The notes below the pieces were generated by a model. That model made no database searches. It saw nothing but the letters and a program-made list of their open reading frames with translations, and was not told the origin of the DNA. The position numbers and the translations under genes were made by a program. Positions 18,468-26,547 of a stretch of DNA of 64,000 bases are shown piece by piece. How positions within the stretch are numbered: position 1 is the stretch's first letter; each line of letters opens with the position of its first letter. The stretch is taken from positions 150,230 to 214,229 of the forward strand of contig NZ_QLSZ01000005.1 in assembly GCF_003268855.1 (NCBI RefSeq), written 5' to 3'. The DNA is from Flavobacterium aciduliphilum (GTDB lineage: Bacteria; Bacteroidota; Bacteroidia; Flavobacteriales; Flavobacteriaceae).

Positions 18468-18569
18468 ATGGCAAAAGATTTTACTTGGAAAACGAGCTAC
18501 TCTTGGTTGTTAATTATCAATATTGTGTATGTCGTTTTTTTCTACATTTTAATGCAAATTTTTTCCTAA
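18468..18569 (+). CDS. Tiny single-pass membrane peptide upstream of the sodium symporter
   Basis: A 33-residue ORF, ATG at 18468, TAA at 18567-18569. It reads MAKDFTWKTSYSWLLIIN then IVYVVFFYILMQIFS: a short polar head and one membrane-spanning helix. It is spaced 11 bp from the gene before and 3 bp from the symporter after, so it fills the gap exactly as a translated cistron would. Some sodium:solute symporters work with small membrane partners; this could be one, but that is inference. No homology could be checked. Confidence 0.6.
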   Translation: MAKDFTWKTSYSWLLIINIVYVVFFYILMQIFS

Positions 18570-18572
18570 ACC

Positions 18573-20288
18573 ATGAAACAACTCGACTGGATTATTCTCT
18601 CCATTACGTTACTCTTTATTGTTTTTTATGGCGTTTATAAAACCCGTGGAAGTAGAAATGTAGAAGAATATATTCTAGCCAATAAAGAAACACCGTGGTG
18701 GCTCGTAGGCCTTTCTGTAATGGCGACTCAAGCCAGTGCCATTACCTTTTTGTCTACACCAGGACAAGCTTATCACGACGGAATGGGTTTTATACAGTTT
18801 TATTTTGGATTGCCTCTTGCGATGGTAGTCATCAGCTTGGTATTTATTCCTATCTACCATAAAGCTAAAATATTTACCGCTTATGAATACCTCGAAGGTC
18901 GTTTTGACATTAAAACACGTTCCTTGGCTTCTCTGCTTTTTTTATTGCAACGAGGATTAGCCGCAGGCATTACCATATATGCACCCGCCATCATTTTATC
19001 GACACTACTGGGCTGGAATTTAACTTTGCTCAACATCATTATTGGGGTTTTAGTCATTTCATACACTTTTATTGGCGGTACCCGAGCAGTCAATGTCACG
19101 CACAAACAACAAATGTTTATCATTATGCTTGGGATGGCGCTTGCATTTTACCTCATTTTACACCTATTGCCAAATGAAATGACGTTTTCTAATGCGTTGC
19201 ATATCGCTGGAGCCAATGATAAAATGACCCTTTTAGATTTTTCTTTTGATACCGAAACACGATATACTTTTTGGAGTGGCATCACTGGAGGTTTTTTCTT
19301 GATGCTCTCTTATTTTGGAACCGACCAAACGCAAGTGGGACGCTATTTGTCAGGCAAAACCGTTCGAGAAAGTCAAATGGGGTTGATCATGAATGGTTTT
19401 TTAAAAGTCCCCATGCAGTTTTTTATTCTATTAACAGGTGTGATGGTGTTTGTCTTTTATCAGTTTAATCCCGTGCCGCTCAATTTCAATCCGAACAATA
19501 GCGAATTGGTGAAACATTCCAAATATCAAGAAGCCTATGCGACTCTAGAAAAACGTTTGGCAGCCTTAGGCGAAGAAAAGAAAGAATACAACCTTTTGTA
19601 TATTGACCATTTAAATCAGAATTTTGACAACCCTATTCTAAGAAACAAACTCATAGATTTGGCAGGTCGTGAAAAAGATTTGCGCGATCAAGCCAAAGAA
19701 CTCATCGGAAAGGCCGATCGAAAAGCCGAAACTAATGATAAGGATTATGTTTTTCTTCATTTCATTTTACATTACCTCCCTACAGGTCTGATAGGCTTGT
19801 TACTCGCCGTAATCCTATCGGCAGCGATGTCGTCTTCGGCTTCAGAATTAACTGCCTTAGCCTCGACTACCGCTATAGATATCTACAAAAGGAATTTAAA
19901 AAATGAAAAATCAGACAAACACTATCTAAGAGCCACCCAGCTCTTTACCTTATTTTGGGGATGCGTCGCTATTCTGTTTGCTTGCATTTGCACCTTATTT
20001 GAAAATCTAATCCAATTGGTCAACATCTTAGGGTCGGTTTTTTATGGCACGCTACTGGGTATTTTTTTAGTCGCTTTTTTGCTCAAGTATGTCCGTGGGA
20101 ATGCGGTCTTTTGGAGTGCCGTTTTAAGTCAAATTTCAATTTTTTTAATCTATTATTTTTTCATTCATCAGTATCCAAGTGGTCAAGAACGATTGGGGTA
20201 TTTATGGCTTAATTTTATTGGAGCAGTACTTACTATTGGTTTTTCCCTTATCTTTCAATTTGTTCAAAATCGTAAAATAACAATTTAA
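18573..20288 (+). CDS. Sodium:solute symporter (SSS family)
   Basis: A 571-residue membrane protein. It shows the SSS pattern: YILANKETPWWLVGLSVMAT near the start, ASAITFLSTPGQAYHDGMGF, EYLEGRFDIKTRSLASLLFL, and VILSAAMSSSASELTALAST late in the protein, the region of the second sodium site. About thirteen hydrophobic segments are visible. A hydrophilic, charge-rich stretch of ~90 residues (around 305-395, YATLEKRLAALGEEKKEYNL to ADRKAETNDK) separates two membrane blocks and is longer than in classical members. The solute is unknown. Confidence 0.92.
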   Translation: MKQLDWIILSITLLFIVFYGVYKTRGSRNVEEYILANKETPWWLVGLSVMATQASAITFLSTPGQAYHDGMGFIQFYFGLPLAMVVISLVFIPIYHKAKIFTAYEYLEGRFDIKTRSLASLLFLLQRGLAAGITIYAPAIILSTLLGWNLTLLNIIIGVLVISYTFIGGTRAVNVTHKQQMFIIMLGMALAFYLILHLLPNEMTFSNALHIAGANDKMTLLDFSFDTETRYTFWSGITGGFFLMLSYFGTDQTQVGRYLSGKTVRESQMGLIMNGFLKVPMQFFILLTGVMVFVFYQFNPVPLNFNPNNSELVKHSKYQEAYATLEKRLAALGEEKKEYNLLYIDHLNQNFDNPILRNKLIDLAGREKDLRDQAKELIGKADRKAETNDKDYVFLHFILHYLPTGLIGLLLAVILSAAMSSSASELTALASTTAIDIYKRNLKNEKSDKHYLRATQLFTLFWGCVAILFACICTLFENLIQLVNILGSVFYGTLLGIFLVAFLLKYVRGNAVFWSAVLSQISIFLIYYFFIHQYPSGQERLGYLWLNFIGAVLTIGFSLIFQFVQNRKITI

Positions 20289-20297
20289 AAAATATTT

Positions 20298-21584
20298 ATG
20301 GTCCTTTTTTGGTTTCGAAGAGATTTAAGACTCGATGATAATGTAGGGTTGTATCATGCCCTAAATAGTGGCGCTCCTGTTTTACCTATTTTTATATTTG
20401 ACAGCAGTATTTTAGACCAGTTGGAGCCCAATGATGCCCGAGTGACTTTCATTGCACAACAATTGGAAAAAATCCAATCGCAACTGCAACGTATCGGAAA
20501 ATCACTGGCTGTGTTTCATGGAAAACCTCTCGATATTTTCAAAAAGCTACTTGCCGAAAACACCTTTGAAGCCGTCTACACGAATCACGATTATGAACCT
20601 TATGCTCGCAAAAGAGATGTAGAATTGTATCAGCTCTTCAAAACACACGATGTTGCCTTTAAAACAAGTAAAGACCAAGTGATTTTTGAAAAAAATGATA
20701 TTAGTAAAGACGATGGAAGTCCCTATGTGGTGTATACGCCTTATTCAAAAAAATGGAAAGAGACCTTACAAAAAAACCAATGGAGCGCATTACCTTCTGA
20801 GGAAGTTCTTGACCGGATTGCCTCCCACAATTATCCTTTTTTATCCTTATCGGATATCGGATTTGTGGTGTCTTCGATTAAAATTCCTGACTACAATGTT
20901 TCGCATGATTTGATTGTTCATTATGAAGCCACTCGAAATTTTCCTGCGCTAAACAAAACCTCCTTTTTGGGAATATACCTCCGATTTGGCGCGGTTTCCA
21001 TTCGAAAAATTGTGACCAAAGCATTAGAACATCAAAACGATACGTTCTTAAAAGAGCTCATTTGGCGTGAATTTTTTATGCAGATACTATGGCATTTTCC
21101 CCATACGGTACACGCGAGTTTCAAACCCAAATATGATGCCATTGCCTGGGAAAATAATGAAACTCTATTTAAAAAATGGTGTGAAGGAAAAACAGGCTAT
21201 CCTTTTGTGGATGCTGGCATGCGCGAACTCAATGCTACGGGGCACATGCACAACAGAGTTCGCATGATTGTAGCCAGTTTTTTGTGCAAACATCTGCTCA
21301 TCGATTGGCGTTGGGGCGAAGCTTATTTTGCCAGCAAGTTATTAGATTATGATCAATCGAGCAATGTAGGGAATTGGCAATGGGCTGCTGGAAGTGGCGT
21401 CGATGCAGCACCCTATTTTAGGATTTTTAATCCTACAGAACAAATCAAAAAATTTGATTCTGACTACAAATACATCAAAAAATGGGTGCCCGAATGGAAT
21501 ACGGCTCGGTACCCTAAACCGATTGTAGACCATAAAGAAGCACGAGAAAAATGCTTGCAAACCTATAAAGCGGCTGTGGGTTAA
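20298..21584 (+). CDS. Deoxyribodipyrimidine photo-lyase / cryptochrome family
   Basis: A 428-residue photolyase of class I type. The N-terminal alpha/beta antenna domain begins VLFWFRRDLRLDDNVGLYHAL, and the FAD-binding helical domain shows FLKELIWREFFMQILWHFP, GKTGYPFVDAGMREL, TGHMHNRVRMIVASFL and GNWQWAAGSGVDAAPYFRIF. The family repairs cyclobutane pyrimidine dimers with blue light; the conserved WREF and GNWQWxAG stretches fit a functional enzyme. A CPD photolyase is most likely, and a cryptochrome-like role cannot be excluded. It follows the symporter by 9 bp. Confidence 0.92.
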   Translation: MVLFWFRRDLRLDDNVGLYHALNSGAPVLPIFIFDSSILDQLEPNDARVTFIAQQLEKIQSQLQRIGKSLAVFHGKPLDIFKKLLAENTFEAVYTNHDYEPYARKRDVELYQLFKTHDVAFKTSKDQVIFEKNDISKDDGSPYVVYTPYSKKWKETLQKNQWSALPSEEVLDRIASHNYPFLSLSDIGFVVSSIKIPDYNVSHDLIVHYEATRNFPALNKTSFLGIYLRFGAVSIRKIVTKALEHQNDTFLKELIWREFFMQILWHFPHTVHASFKPKYDAIAWENNETLFKKWCEGKTGYPFVDAGMRELNATGHMHNRVRMIVASFLCKHLLIDWRWGEAYFASKLLDYDQSSNVGNWQWAAGSGVDAAPYFRIFNPTEQIKKFDSDYKYIKKWVPEWNTARYPKPIVDHKEAREKCLQTYKAAVG

Positions 21585-21594
21585 TTGCGTTGGA

Positions 21595-22254
21595 TTAGAA
21601 TTTGAGATTGGAAATGAGCTCAAAATTTAAGGTTCTAAAATCGGAAATTACCACATCGGCTCGAGAATAATCTTGAAGTTTTGAATGTGGACTATCATAC
21701 CCAATGCAGAATATTCCCGCACCTTTGGCGGCATGAATGCCATTGGTACTGTCTTCAATGACCACACACTGAGTTGCCGTATTTTGTGAAAGACGCACCG
21801 CTTCTTCAAAAATAGCGGGGTGGGGTTTTGATTGAGGGAACTCTTCACCAGACAAGATATGTGTAAAATAGGGATGTAATGCAAAACGTGTAAATACTTT
21901 CTCGATGGTTACTTTTGCCGAACTGGAGGCCAAAATTAGTTGCATTCCCTTTTGATGCAAGTCTACTATCAACTCATGAACGCCATCTAGAAGTTGTAAT
22001 TCATTAGCCTGATCAAAAGCTTCGTTAAACAACCTGCGTTTGGTATCAATCAACGTATCTACAGACTCGTTTATATCGAAAAGCGCTTGTAGTTTTTGAT
22101 AGACATTTTTAGTTGAATTACCCGTAAATGAGGCATACAACTCGTTTGACACCTCAATTCCTAATTGCTCAAAATGTTGTTGAAAAGCAAAATGATGGAG
22201 TGGTTCGGTATCGACAATCACACCATCCATATCAAAAATTACAGTGCGTATCAT
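21595..22254 (-). CDS. HAD-superfamily hydrolase (beta-phosphoglucomutase-like subfamily IA)
   Basis: A 219-residue HAD protein starting MIRTVIFDMDGVIVDTEPLH, motif I with nucleophile Asp, then ILASSSAK (motif II), SGEEFPQSKPHP (motif III Lys) and VVIEDSTNGIHAAKGAG (motif IV). The helical cap sits between motifs I and II. It could be a sugar-phosphate phosphatase or phosphoglucomutase; there is no sugar operon nearby to decide. The ATG at 22254 overlaps the stop of tcdA (ATGA), so these two are translationally coupled; an upstream extension inside tcdA is not credible. Confidence 0.88.
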   Translation of the reverse strand: MIRTVIFDMDGVIVDTEPLHHFAFQQHFEQLGIEVSNELYASFTGNSTKNVYQKLQALFDINESVDTLIDTKRRLFNEAFDQANELQLLDGVHELIVDLHQKGMQLILASSSAKVTIEKVFTRFALHPYFTHILSGEEFPQSKPHPAIFEEAVRLSQNTATQCVVIEDSTNGIHAAKGAGIFCIGYDSPHSKLQDYSRADVVISDFRTLNFELISNLKF

Positions 22255-22973
22255 TTTTTGTGTTTTATCAAATAGCGCACCACTGTTTCTGCGGCATGCA
22301 ACCCAAAGAGACAGGGCATCCAACTATTGGTTCCGTAAAACGATTTTTTAAAATTGGTTCCATCAGTCATTTTTAAGCTGCTTTCGTCGGGACGCTCATA
22401 GGAATAAACTACTTTCACACCAGAGGAAATGCCTTCTTTCTTTAATCGTTTTCGAATGACTTTAGCCAACGGGCAATAGTCTGTTTTTCGGATATCGGTT
22501 ACTTTTACCTTGGAGGCTTCAAATTTTCCTCCTGCACCCATACTACTAATGACTTTGACCCCTTTTCGTTTCGCCGCTAGAATTAAGTTTAATTTTGGCG
22601 TAATGCTGTCTATACAATCAAAAACATAATCAAATTGTGGCGTGACCAATTCGAAAGCACGCTCGGGAGATAAAAACTCTTCGATTCGGGTTAAATGCAA
22701 TTCAGGATTAATATCCATGAGGCGATCGCCCACCACATGCACTTTTGGCATCCCTACAGTAGAATGTAACGCGGGTAATTGTCTATTGATGTTCGTGATG
22801 TCTACCACATCACCATCCACAATGGTCATGTTGCCCACTCCTGCACGAGCTAAAAACTCGGCTGCAAAAGACCCAACACCTCCTAATCCGACTACTAAAA
22901 CATTTGCTTTAGTTAAATTTTCTAACCCTTCTTCTTTAAAAAGAAGTGCCGCACGTTCTTGCCACTTTGCCAT
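22251..22973 (-). CDS. tcdA: tRNA threonylcarbamoyladenosine dehydratase
   Basis: A 240-residue E1/ThiF-fold protein. The ATP loop is VVGLGGVGSFAAEFLARAGVG, followed by DGDVVDITNINRQLPALHST and DCIDSITPKLNLILAAKRKGV. Length and the absence of extra catalytic domains fit TcdA (YgdL), which cyclises t6A37 in tRNAs to ct6A. MoeB/ThiF are less likely given the YSYERPDESSLK region and no molybdopterin or thiamine neighbours. It lies in a minus-strand run with a TatD-like hydrolase and a HAD phosphatase. tsaD, which acts earlier in t6A synthesis, is 11 kb away in this window. Confidence 0.9.
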   Translation of the reverse strand: MAKWQERAALLFKEEGLENLTKANVLVVGLGGVGSFAAEFLARAGVGNMTIVDGDVVDITNINRQLPALHSTVGMPKVHVVGDRLMDINPELHLTRIEEFLSPERAFELVTPQFDYVFDCIDSITPKLNLILAAKRKGVKVISSMGAGGKFEASKVKVTDIRKTDYCPLAKVIRKRLKKEGISSGVKVVYSYERPDESSLKMTDGTNFKKSFYGTNSWMPCLFGLHAAETVVRYLIKHKK

Positions 22974-22985
22974 GATTCTCTGTTT

Positions 22986-23645
22986 TTATTTTATTTGGTT
23001 CGTTTGGAACACTTGATTAAAATTATGTTGTATTTGATTTTGTATCACTGTCACCGATTGTTTTTTATAGCGTGCCGCTACCTCATAGACGGTTTCAATA
23101 GAGGCGCTGGTCGTATCGGTTTCTAAAAAAAATCGGTCGTTGGGCACCGCTTCAAATACCGCTTCCAATTCGGGATTTTGCAATAAATATTTCCCAAAAG
23201 AAAGGTAAAATCCCTGTTCTACTAACTGTTTTGCCAAGGGCTTGCTTTTTGAAAATCCATGAATAATCATCGGAACGGTGGGATTGTATTTCTTTTTTAC
23301 GTGCAATAATTCCTCAAAAGCGGCTACAATATGCAATACCAAAGGTTTTTGATGCTGTTCTGCCCATTGAAGATGTTGCTCAAAAACACGCAACTGCAGG
23401 TCAAAAGGTATCGAAATCCTTTTATCCAATCCGCATTCACCAAGCGCCAAACATTCGGGTTGCGTGAGTTGTTGTTCTATAATTCTCACATCTTCTGCCA
23501 TTCGAGCTTCATCGATATACCACGGATGAATGCCAATAGAATAGCAAGGCAAGGACGCGTCGAATTCCCAAGGATATTGATTGACCAATTCAACCACATG
23601 GGGTGTATTAGTGCCTTGATGCGTATGAAGATTGAAAAATTGCAT
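22986..23645 (-). CDS. TatD family metal-dependent hydrolase
   Basis: A 219-residue amidohydrolase-fold protein. The N-terminal metal motif is FNLHTHQG (HxH), then ALGECGLDKR (metal-bridging Glu), LVLHIVAAFEELL (His ligand), IIHGFSKSK and FFLETDTTSASIETVYE (last Asp). It is shorter than classic TatD (~260) and has Asn-Leu before HxH instead of Asp-x, as in a Bacteroidetes subgroup. The family includes 3'-5' DNA exonucleases. I used the ATG at 23645 rather than the TTG two codons upstream. The next gene starts 12 bp downstream. Confidence 0.88.
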   Translation of the reverse strand: MQFFNLHTHQGTNTPHVVELVNQYPWEFDASLPCYSIGIHPWYIDEARMAEDVRIIEQQLTQPECLALGECGLDKRISIPFDLQLRVFEQHLQWAEQHQKPLVLHIVAAFEELLHVKKKYNPTVPMIIHGFSKSKPLAKQLVEQGFYLSFGKYLLQNPELEAVFEAVPNDRFFLETDTTSASIETVYEVAARYKKQSVTVIQNQIQHNFNQVFQTNQIK

Positions 23646-23748
23646 CCGCAAAAATAATCGAAAACTTTTAAAGTGAAAAAAAGAAAAGATTCAAAAAAAC
23701 GGCTTTAAGTTTGTAGTTTTGTACTTTCTAAAGTCTCGAACCTCGTCC

Positions 23749-24975
23749 ATGCTAAAAAACGCCTTCCGCAAATACATCAACAATTTTAAAGGTTTTTCTA
23801 GAGAAATTTGGATTCTCACTTTCATTACCTTTATCAATCGTGCGGGAACGATGGTCTTGCCCTTTCTTTCAAAATATTTAAAAGAAGATTTACATTTTAC
23901 CTATGCACAAGTGGGTTGGATTATGGTATGTTTTGGGTCGGGCTCCATGATTGGGTCGTGGTTGGGAGGCAAACTCTCTGATAAAATTGGGTTTTACAAA
24001 ATCATGATTTTTAGTTTGTTTACGAGTGGATTGGCCTTTTTTGTACTGCAATTCATCACAACATTCTCTGCGTTGTGTATCAGTATTTTTATTCTGATGA
24101 TTATTGCCGATATGTTTCGTCCAGCTATGTTTGTTTCGCTCGGTGCCTATGCCCCTGCCGAAGATCGCACACGGGCGTTAACTTTGGTGCGTCTTGCCAT
24201 CAATCTAGGCTTTGCGGCGGGACCCGCTTTAGGAGGACTCATCATTATGAATGTTGGCTATAACGGGCTGTTTTGGGTAGATGGTGCTACGTGTATTCTC
24301 GCCATTTCTATTTTTGGCTTGACCGTAGCAAATAAAAATACAAACGTTGTGCCCCATGATGAAAAACAACGCTTGGATTCCAACAGACCTTCTGTGTTTA
24401 AAGACCTTCCGTTTTGGATTTTTCTATTTTGTTGTGTCATTACGGGTGTGCTTTTCTTTCAATTGTTTACAACCATTCCGTTGTATCATAAAGAACAATT
24501 TAATTTAACCGAATTTCAAACGGGCTTGTTGCTTACCCTCAATGGCGTTTTGGTTTTTTTCCTCGAAATGCCCATTGTGAGCTATGTAGAACGCAAAAAA
24601 ATAGACAAAGCCTTGATGGTTACTTTGGGGTGTTTGTTGATGGCGGTGAGTCTATTCTTGCTTCTCATTCATACCTGGACAGGCATTTTGCTGGTGATGA
24701 TGGTATGCATGACTTTTGCCGAAATGTTTTCGTTTCCCTTTTCCAATTCCTTTGCGATGAGTAGAGCCCCAAAAGGGCATGAAGGCCGCTATATGGCTAT
24801 TTTTACGATGAGTTATAGTTTGGCGCATATTATTAGTGCCAAACTGGGCATGTTTATTATTGACACACTAGGCTATCAAGCCAATTGGTTTTTTATGGGA
24901 TTACTAGGTTTGATAGGCGTTCTTTTGGGGTATTATGTGGTGTATTTGATTCGACAAGAGAAAAAAATAGCCTAA
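23749..24975 (+). CDS. MFS transporter
   Basis: A 408-residue protein with twelve predicted membrane segments. The MFS signature loop between helices 2 and 3 reads GSWLGGKLSDKIGFYKIM, and the helix 4-5 region has ALTLVRLAINLGFAAGPALGG. It is probably a drug or metabolite exporter of the DHA1 type; the substrate is unknown. I chose the ATG at 23749 (MLKNAFRKYINNFKGFSREIW); ten further codons upstream are open. Two -7-like boxes (TAAGTTTG at 23706 and TAGTTTTG at 23714) lie before it. Its last codons (QEKKIA-stop) are repeated at 28266, which marks the edge of the accessory island. Confidence 0.9.
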   Translation: MLKNAFRKYINNFKGFSREIWILTFITFINRAGTMVLPFLSKYLKEDLHFTYAQVGWIMVCFGSGSMIGSWLGGKLSDKIGFYKIMIFSLFTSGLAFFVLQFITTFSALCISIFILMIIADMFRPAMFVSLGAYAPAEDRTRALTLVRLAINLGFAAGPALGGLIIMNVGYNGLFWVDGATCILAISIFGLTVANKNTNVVPHDEKQRLDSNRPSVFKDLPFWIFLFCCVITGVLFFQLFTTIPLYHKEQFNLTEFQTGLLLTLNGVLVFFLEMPIVSYVERKKIDKALMVTLGCLLMAVSLFLLLIHTWTGILLVMMVCMTFAEMFSFPFSNSFAMSRAPKGHEGRYMAIFTMSYSLAHIISAKLGMFIIDTLGYQANWFFMGLLGLIGVLLGYYVVYLIRQEKKIA

Positions 24976-25053
24976 CCTTTCTACCCTTTTTTAAGACCAA
25001 CGCACCTTGACAGCGTGGTAACATTAGATTTCAGAGTTATAACTCTACTTTTT
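24957..25053 (+). repeat. Left copy of a ~97-bp direct repeat that includes the MFS 3' end
   Basis: The stretch from the last codons of the MFS gene (AGAGAAAAAAATAGCCTAAC) to ACTCTACTTTTT recurs at 28266-28360 with about ten differences, in the same orientation. A shorter echo, AGAGAATAGCCTAA, occurs at about 25395-25408. Confidence 0.8.
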
Positions 25054-25345
25054 AGAACTACATCTCTATTTTTCAGAACTACATCTCTACTTTTTAGAAC
25101 TATAACTCTACTTTTCAGAACTACAACTCTCCTTTTTAGATTTAAAAATTCTTTCACTCATGTTCTAGATTCCAGAACCCCTATTCTAGATTTCAGAACT
25201 CATGTTCTAGATTTCAGAACTCATGTTCTGGATTTCAGAGCTCATGTTTTAGATTTCAGAGCCCTTGCTATAGATTTCAGAACTCATGTTCTAGATTTCA
25301 GAACTCTTGTTCTGGATTTCAGAACTCATGTTCTGGATTTCAAGG
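25027..25345 (+). repeat. 21-bp tandem repeat (minisatellite), about 14 units in two subtypes
   Basis: Between the MFS gene and the next gene (24976-25556) there is no convincing coding sequence. Instead 21-bp units run head to tail. Five early units (25027-25131) have the core TTTTTAGAACTACATCTCTA; a 36-bp irregular unit (25132-25167) follows; then eight units (25168-25335) of the type GATTTCAGAAC + TCATGTTCTA or G, and a partial ninth. Many units contain AGAAC-TCAT-GTTCT, an inverted repeat with a 5-bp stem. Because 21 is divisible by 3 one frame stays open (repeating LDFRTHV), but there is no good start context and this is probably not a protein. The role is unknown. Confidence 0.85.
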
Positions 25346-25470
25346 CATACACTAGTAAATACTTCGTCAGAAATCTCTATCTCATTAAATCTTACAGAGA
25401 ATAGCCTAAAAAAGACACAGTTCATTTATAACTATACGTAAAATTTTCTATTTTTGGAATGAATAAAGCC

Positions 25471-25526
25471 TGACGTTTGTCAGACATATACACCCAAATA
25501 AGGGTCTGATTGTGTCAGACATATAA
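25471..25526 (+). other. Two adjacent hairpins sharing the motif TGTCAGACATATA
   Basis: CTGAC-GTTT-GTCAG (25471-25484) and GTCTGA-TTGTG-TCAGAC (25505-25521) are perfect inverted repeats. The 13-mer TGTCAGACATATA occurs at 25479-25491 and again at 25514-25526. They lie just before the first cassette edge (25532). They could be a terminator/operator pair or a recombination-related site; the sequence does not decide. Confidence 0.5.
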
Positions 25527-25556
25527 ACGAGTTACCAGCAATTATAAACACACCAT

Positions 25557-26348
25557 ATGAAATTACTTGACGAAAAAGAATTTAAAAGTTATATTGAAGA
25601 AAATTTTGAATCTATTTATAAAGATGTAGATGATTCTACAATTTCTCAACAAATTCCTGGCACTTGTGATTCTTGCTCAAGAGATGTTTTCTTGAAAATA
25701 TATTCTGAAACTTTCAACCAAGCATATTATAGTGACAATGGATTACCGAGATTTGTAAATATTTTCGTTGAATGTCCAAACTGTAGAAAAAAGAGTTTCA
25801 TTTTTGCTGTTCAATTTGTTGATGAAAAAAGAATTCCACATGTCACAGGTGGTAGTAGTTTAGTCTATAAATTTTCATTATATAGATTATATCGGTTACC
25901 TATTCAAAATGAAAATTACATAAACGAAGATATACCTGCAAAATATGACTCACTCAGAAAAACAGCAACAGAGGCTAGCTATTGTTTAACTAATTCAAAA
26001 TTTATTGCTTCTGCAATTTTATTTAGGAGAGCTATACAAATTCTAGCTAAAAGTGTCCTGGGTGCAAAAGGGAAAACTTTGTTTAATCAGTTGGAATGGT
26101 TAAAATCTAATCAAAATCTTCTAGCTATAGACCTAACGGAAATATTTCATGAGAATGCACAAATAATAAAAGACATTGGTAATCAAGGTGCACATCCCGA
26201 TGACGACATAACCCTACATGATTTTACAAAAGAAGACGCAAATGGACTTCATGATTTATTCATTTCTATTATACATGAAATTTTTGTTAAACCAGAAAAA
26301 ATGAAAGCATTACAAGAAGAACTAAAAAAGAACCGAAAGCTAAAATAA
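25557..26348 (+). CDS. DUF4145 domain protein with zinc-ribbon (cassette 1)
   Basis: A 263-residue protein without signal peptide. The N-terminal half has two Cys pairs, CDSC and CPNC, forming a probable zinc ribbon. The C-terminal half (YDSLRKTATEASYCLTNSKF, ILFRRAIQILAKSVLGAKGK, IKDIGNQGAHPDDDIT) matches DUF4145, a helical domain often seen in accessory loci and fused to restriction-type proteins; its function is not established. The gene starts 15 bp after the cassette edge at 25532 and ends one base before the opposite edge at 26350, so the unit consists almost entirely of this ORF. Confidence 0.8.
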   Translation: MKLLDEKEFKSYIEENFESIYKDVDDSTISQQIPGTCDSCSRDVFLKIYSETFNQAYYSDNGLPRFVNIFVECPNCRKKSFIFAVQFVDEKRIPHVTGGSSLVYKFSLYRLYRLPIQNENYINEDIPAKYDSLRKTATEASYCLTNSKFIASAILFRRAIQILAKSVLGAKGKTLFNQLEWLKSNQNLLAIDLTEIFHENAQIIKDIGNQGAHPDDDITLHDFTKEDANGLHDLFISIIHEIFVKPEKMKALQEELKKNRKLK

Positions 26349-26349
26349 C

Positions 26350-26529
26350 TGCTGGTAACAGCCGTTTGCACCAATGGCGTGGCTCGGGATTTATCAGAAT
26401 GCGGAAGTAATTATCTTTTTTCTTTCTATAGCGCTTTTTCTTTCTAACTTTTCGGTATATTTGTTATCGTCAGTGTGTGAAAATCGCCACTGGCGCAAGC
26501 GACAGGACGTTAGCGGTAAGTTAGCACCA
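26350..26529 (+). repeat. attC-like palindromic site between cassettes 1 and 2
   Basis: The spacer is gene-free and folds on itself. Outer arms are TGCTGGTAAC (26350-26359) and GTTAGC (26509-26514 or 26520-26525). Inner arms TTGCACCAATGGCG (26366-26379) and CGCCACTGGCGCAA (26485-26498) pair at 12 of 14 positions. A variable loop of ~105 bases lies between. TAACAGCCGT (26356-26365) and ACGTTAGC (26507-26514) recur exactly in the next site. Two GTTAGC copies 11 bp apart at the right edge leave the exact junction ambiguous. Confidence 0.6.
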
Positions 26530-26547
26530 ATTTTAAACTCACATTAA

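Noticed and set aside
25027..25345. CRISPR array
   Set aside because: The 21-bp units are contiguous, with no unique spacers between them, and no cas-like gene is nearby.
25015..25404. 129-residue ORF over the tandem repeat
   Set aside because: Open only because the unit is 21 bp. Its start has no ATG-RBS context and the text is a simple 7-residue repeat, so a protein is not supported.
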